64,000 nt of DNA from Putridiphycobacter sp965230485 (GTDB lineage: Bacteria; Bacteroidota; Bacteroidia; Flavobacteriales_D; Crocinitomicaceae): NCBI GenBank assembly GCA_965230485.1, contig CBDDLA010000001.1, forward strand, positions 1,488,001 to 1,552,000, given 5' to 3'. Both the position numbers and the translations under genes were made by a program. The notes below the pieces were generated by a model, which saw nothing but the letters and a program-made list of their open reading frames with translations, did not search any database and was not told where the DNA came from. Of this stretch, positions 63,093 to 64,000 are shown piece after piece (positions within the stretch are counted from its first letter, which is position 1; each line of letters starts with the position of its first letter).

Positions 63093-63158
63093 CCTATTTT
63101 TCCTTACCAAAAGTCATTATATTGAAAATTAATTAATTACAGATTAAAATCATATATA

Positions 63159-64000
63159 ATGTTTAATGTAAATAGGCACTTCTTTATAACCATAATCTTC
63201 TTTTCTTTTTTTAGTTGTTCCAACAATGCAGAATCTATTAAATTAATTGATATCCAAGCAGTAGAGAAAGGTATTTCAAAAGATAGTTCATCACAAATAA
63301 TCTCTGAATCTTTTCAAGAATTTAAGCCAAATGAATTATTAATTGACTCAATAAAGTATTTCATAATAGAAGGTGATTTATTACTTAATGAATACGAGTA
63401 TATGCAATACAAGATTTACAAATCTTTGGACAAAGATACCTCGGAACTTGAGCCTAAATTAGTTGGTGAAATAAGAGATAATAAGGTTGTAAAATGGGAA
63501 AATGGGCATATTTTAAAGTATAGTGTTATGAGAAAGTCCTTTAGGACTAATAAGGAATATGAAATTGTCAGGGATAATATTAAGAAAGCTACAAATGAAT
63601 GGGAACAAACTTGTAATATTAAATTTTATCATGATGACTCTAAGGATAATACTAATTCTACAATACCTAGTGGTGACCTAACATTTGTTGTATTAGGTTT
63701 TGATTCAAGAAGTAAATTTATTGCAAGTGCCTTTTTTCCTTACTATTCGATTAATAGAAGAAGAATCTTAATTGACCCGTCGTATTTTACTACATCATTT
63801 GACAAAGTTGGTGTATTGAGACATGAATTAGGTCATGTGCTAGGTTTTAGGCATGAGCATATTAGGTCAAATGCTCCATTAGTATGTCAAGGAGAAAGCA
63901 CTACAGGGACAATTGATTTAACTAAGTACGACCCTAAATCTGTAATGCACTATTTCTGTGGAGGCATGGGAAATATAAAATTAGAAATCACGGAAGTAGA
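63159..64000 (+). CDS. Astacin-like metzincin metalloprotease lipoprotein (partial, 3' end outside window)
   Basis: This frame runs from the ATG at 63159 to the window edge, giving 280 codons. The signal ends SFFSCSN with a lipobox cysteine C20, so it is probably lipidated. The zinc site HELGHVLGFRHEH lies at residues 222-234, followed by IR, close to the astacin pattern HExxHxxGFxHExxR. The metzincin Met-turn SVMHYF has M263. A cysteine-rich YFCGGM follows. It would be a surface or periplasmic protease. It is adjacent to the IS1595 element and may be accessory; the family (astacin, M57-like or matrixin-like) cannot be fixed from this part. Confidence 0.85.
   Translation, partial: MFNVNRHFFITIIFFSFFSCSNNAESIKLIDIQAVEKGISKDSSSQIISESFQEFKPNELLIDSIKYFIIEGDLLLNEYEYMQYKIYKSLDKDTSELEPKLVGEIRDNKVVKWENGHILKYSVMRKSFRTNKEYEIVRDNIKKATNEWEQTCNIKFYHDDSKDNTNSTIPSGDLTFVVLGFDSRSKFIASAFFPYYSINRRRILIDPSYFTTSFDKVGVLRHELGHVLGFRHEHIRSNAPLVCQGESTTGTIDLTKYDPKSVMHYFCGGMGNIKLEITEV

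Noticed and set aside
61400..63120. Terminal inverted repeats of the IS1595 element
   Set aside because: Short matches such as AGGAAAA were seen on both sides but none long enough to be a terminal repeat, so no ends are claimed.

Overview
The window is AT-rich DNA from a member of the Bacteroidota, most likely Flavobacteriales or a close relative. Three things point there. Two secreted proteins end in type IX secretion (T9SS) type A sorting domains. The -7 promoter element TAnnTTTG recurs just upstream of start codons. Several family forms are typical of the phylum: DnaE with an N-terminal proofreading exonuclease, a propeller-type sensor kinase with a LytTR regulator, a Lys-C-like protease and LptF/G permeases. 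No rRNA, tRNA, CRISPR array or prophage is visible.

Layout. 1-596: the end of carB and a small membrane protein. 675-15014: a long plus-strand surface-polysaccharide locus. It encodes an FkbM methyltransferase, a YfhO-type membrane protein, a GT2 glycosyltransferase, a second methyltransferase, a CMP-ulosonate synthetase-like enzyme, an HpaI-type aldolase, two NAD-dependent epimerases, a cyclase-family hydrolase, a HAD phosphatase, a 2-hydroxyacid dehydrogenase, an SGNH hydrolase, a DUF115/sialyltransferase-like protein and a flippase. 15011-31680: mostly housekeeping and envelope functions, namely an M1 peptidase lipoprotein, two tandem POT peptide transporters, an ACMSD-like amidohydrolase, an M16 protease pair (one active, one inactive subunit), dnaB, an exported conserved protein, a lipoprotein and a DEAD-box helicase. 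31772-42492: a large BNR-propeller exported protein, a glycine-rich T9SS cargo protein, a minus-strand operon of an LptF/G permease with two GT4 glycosyltransferases, a START-like protein and an EI24 protein. 42590-50405: dnaE and a second small polysaccharide locus. 50488-61092: a conserved protein of unknown function, a YwqK-like lipoprotein, an NlpC/P60 hydrolase, a WYL regulator, a secreted serine protease, and a response regulator / sensor kinase / CoA-transferase operon. 61093-64000: the accessory end of the window, with a possible small RNA, an orphan gene, an IS1595-type transposase, tandem hairpin repeats and a truncated astacin-like metalloprotease lipoprotein.

The most interesting unit is 6308-12462. 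A CMP-sugar synthetase is co-transcribed with a pyruvate aldolase, a phosphatase and modifying enzymes, with no NeuB-type synthase nearby. It is followed by a DUF115 protein that resembles GT42 sialyltransferases in several places. I read this as a candidate alternative route to a CMP-activated ulosonic acid and its transfer to a surface glycan. This is inference from gene content and motifs; nothing in the window proves the chemistry.
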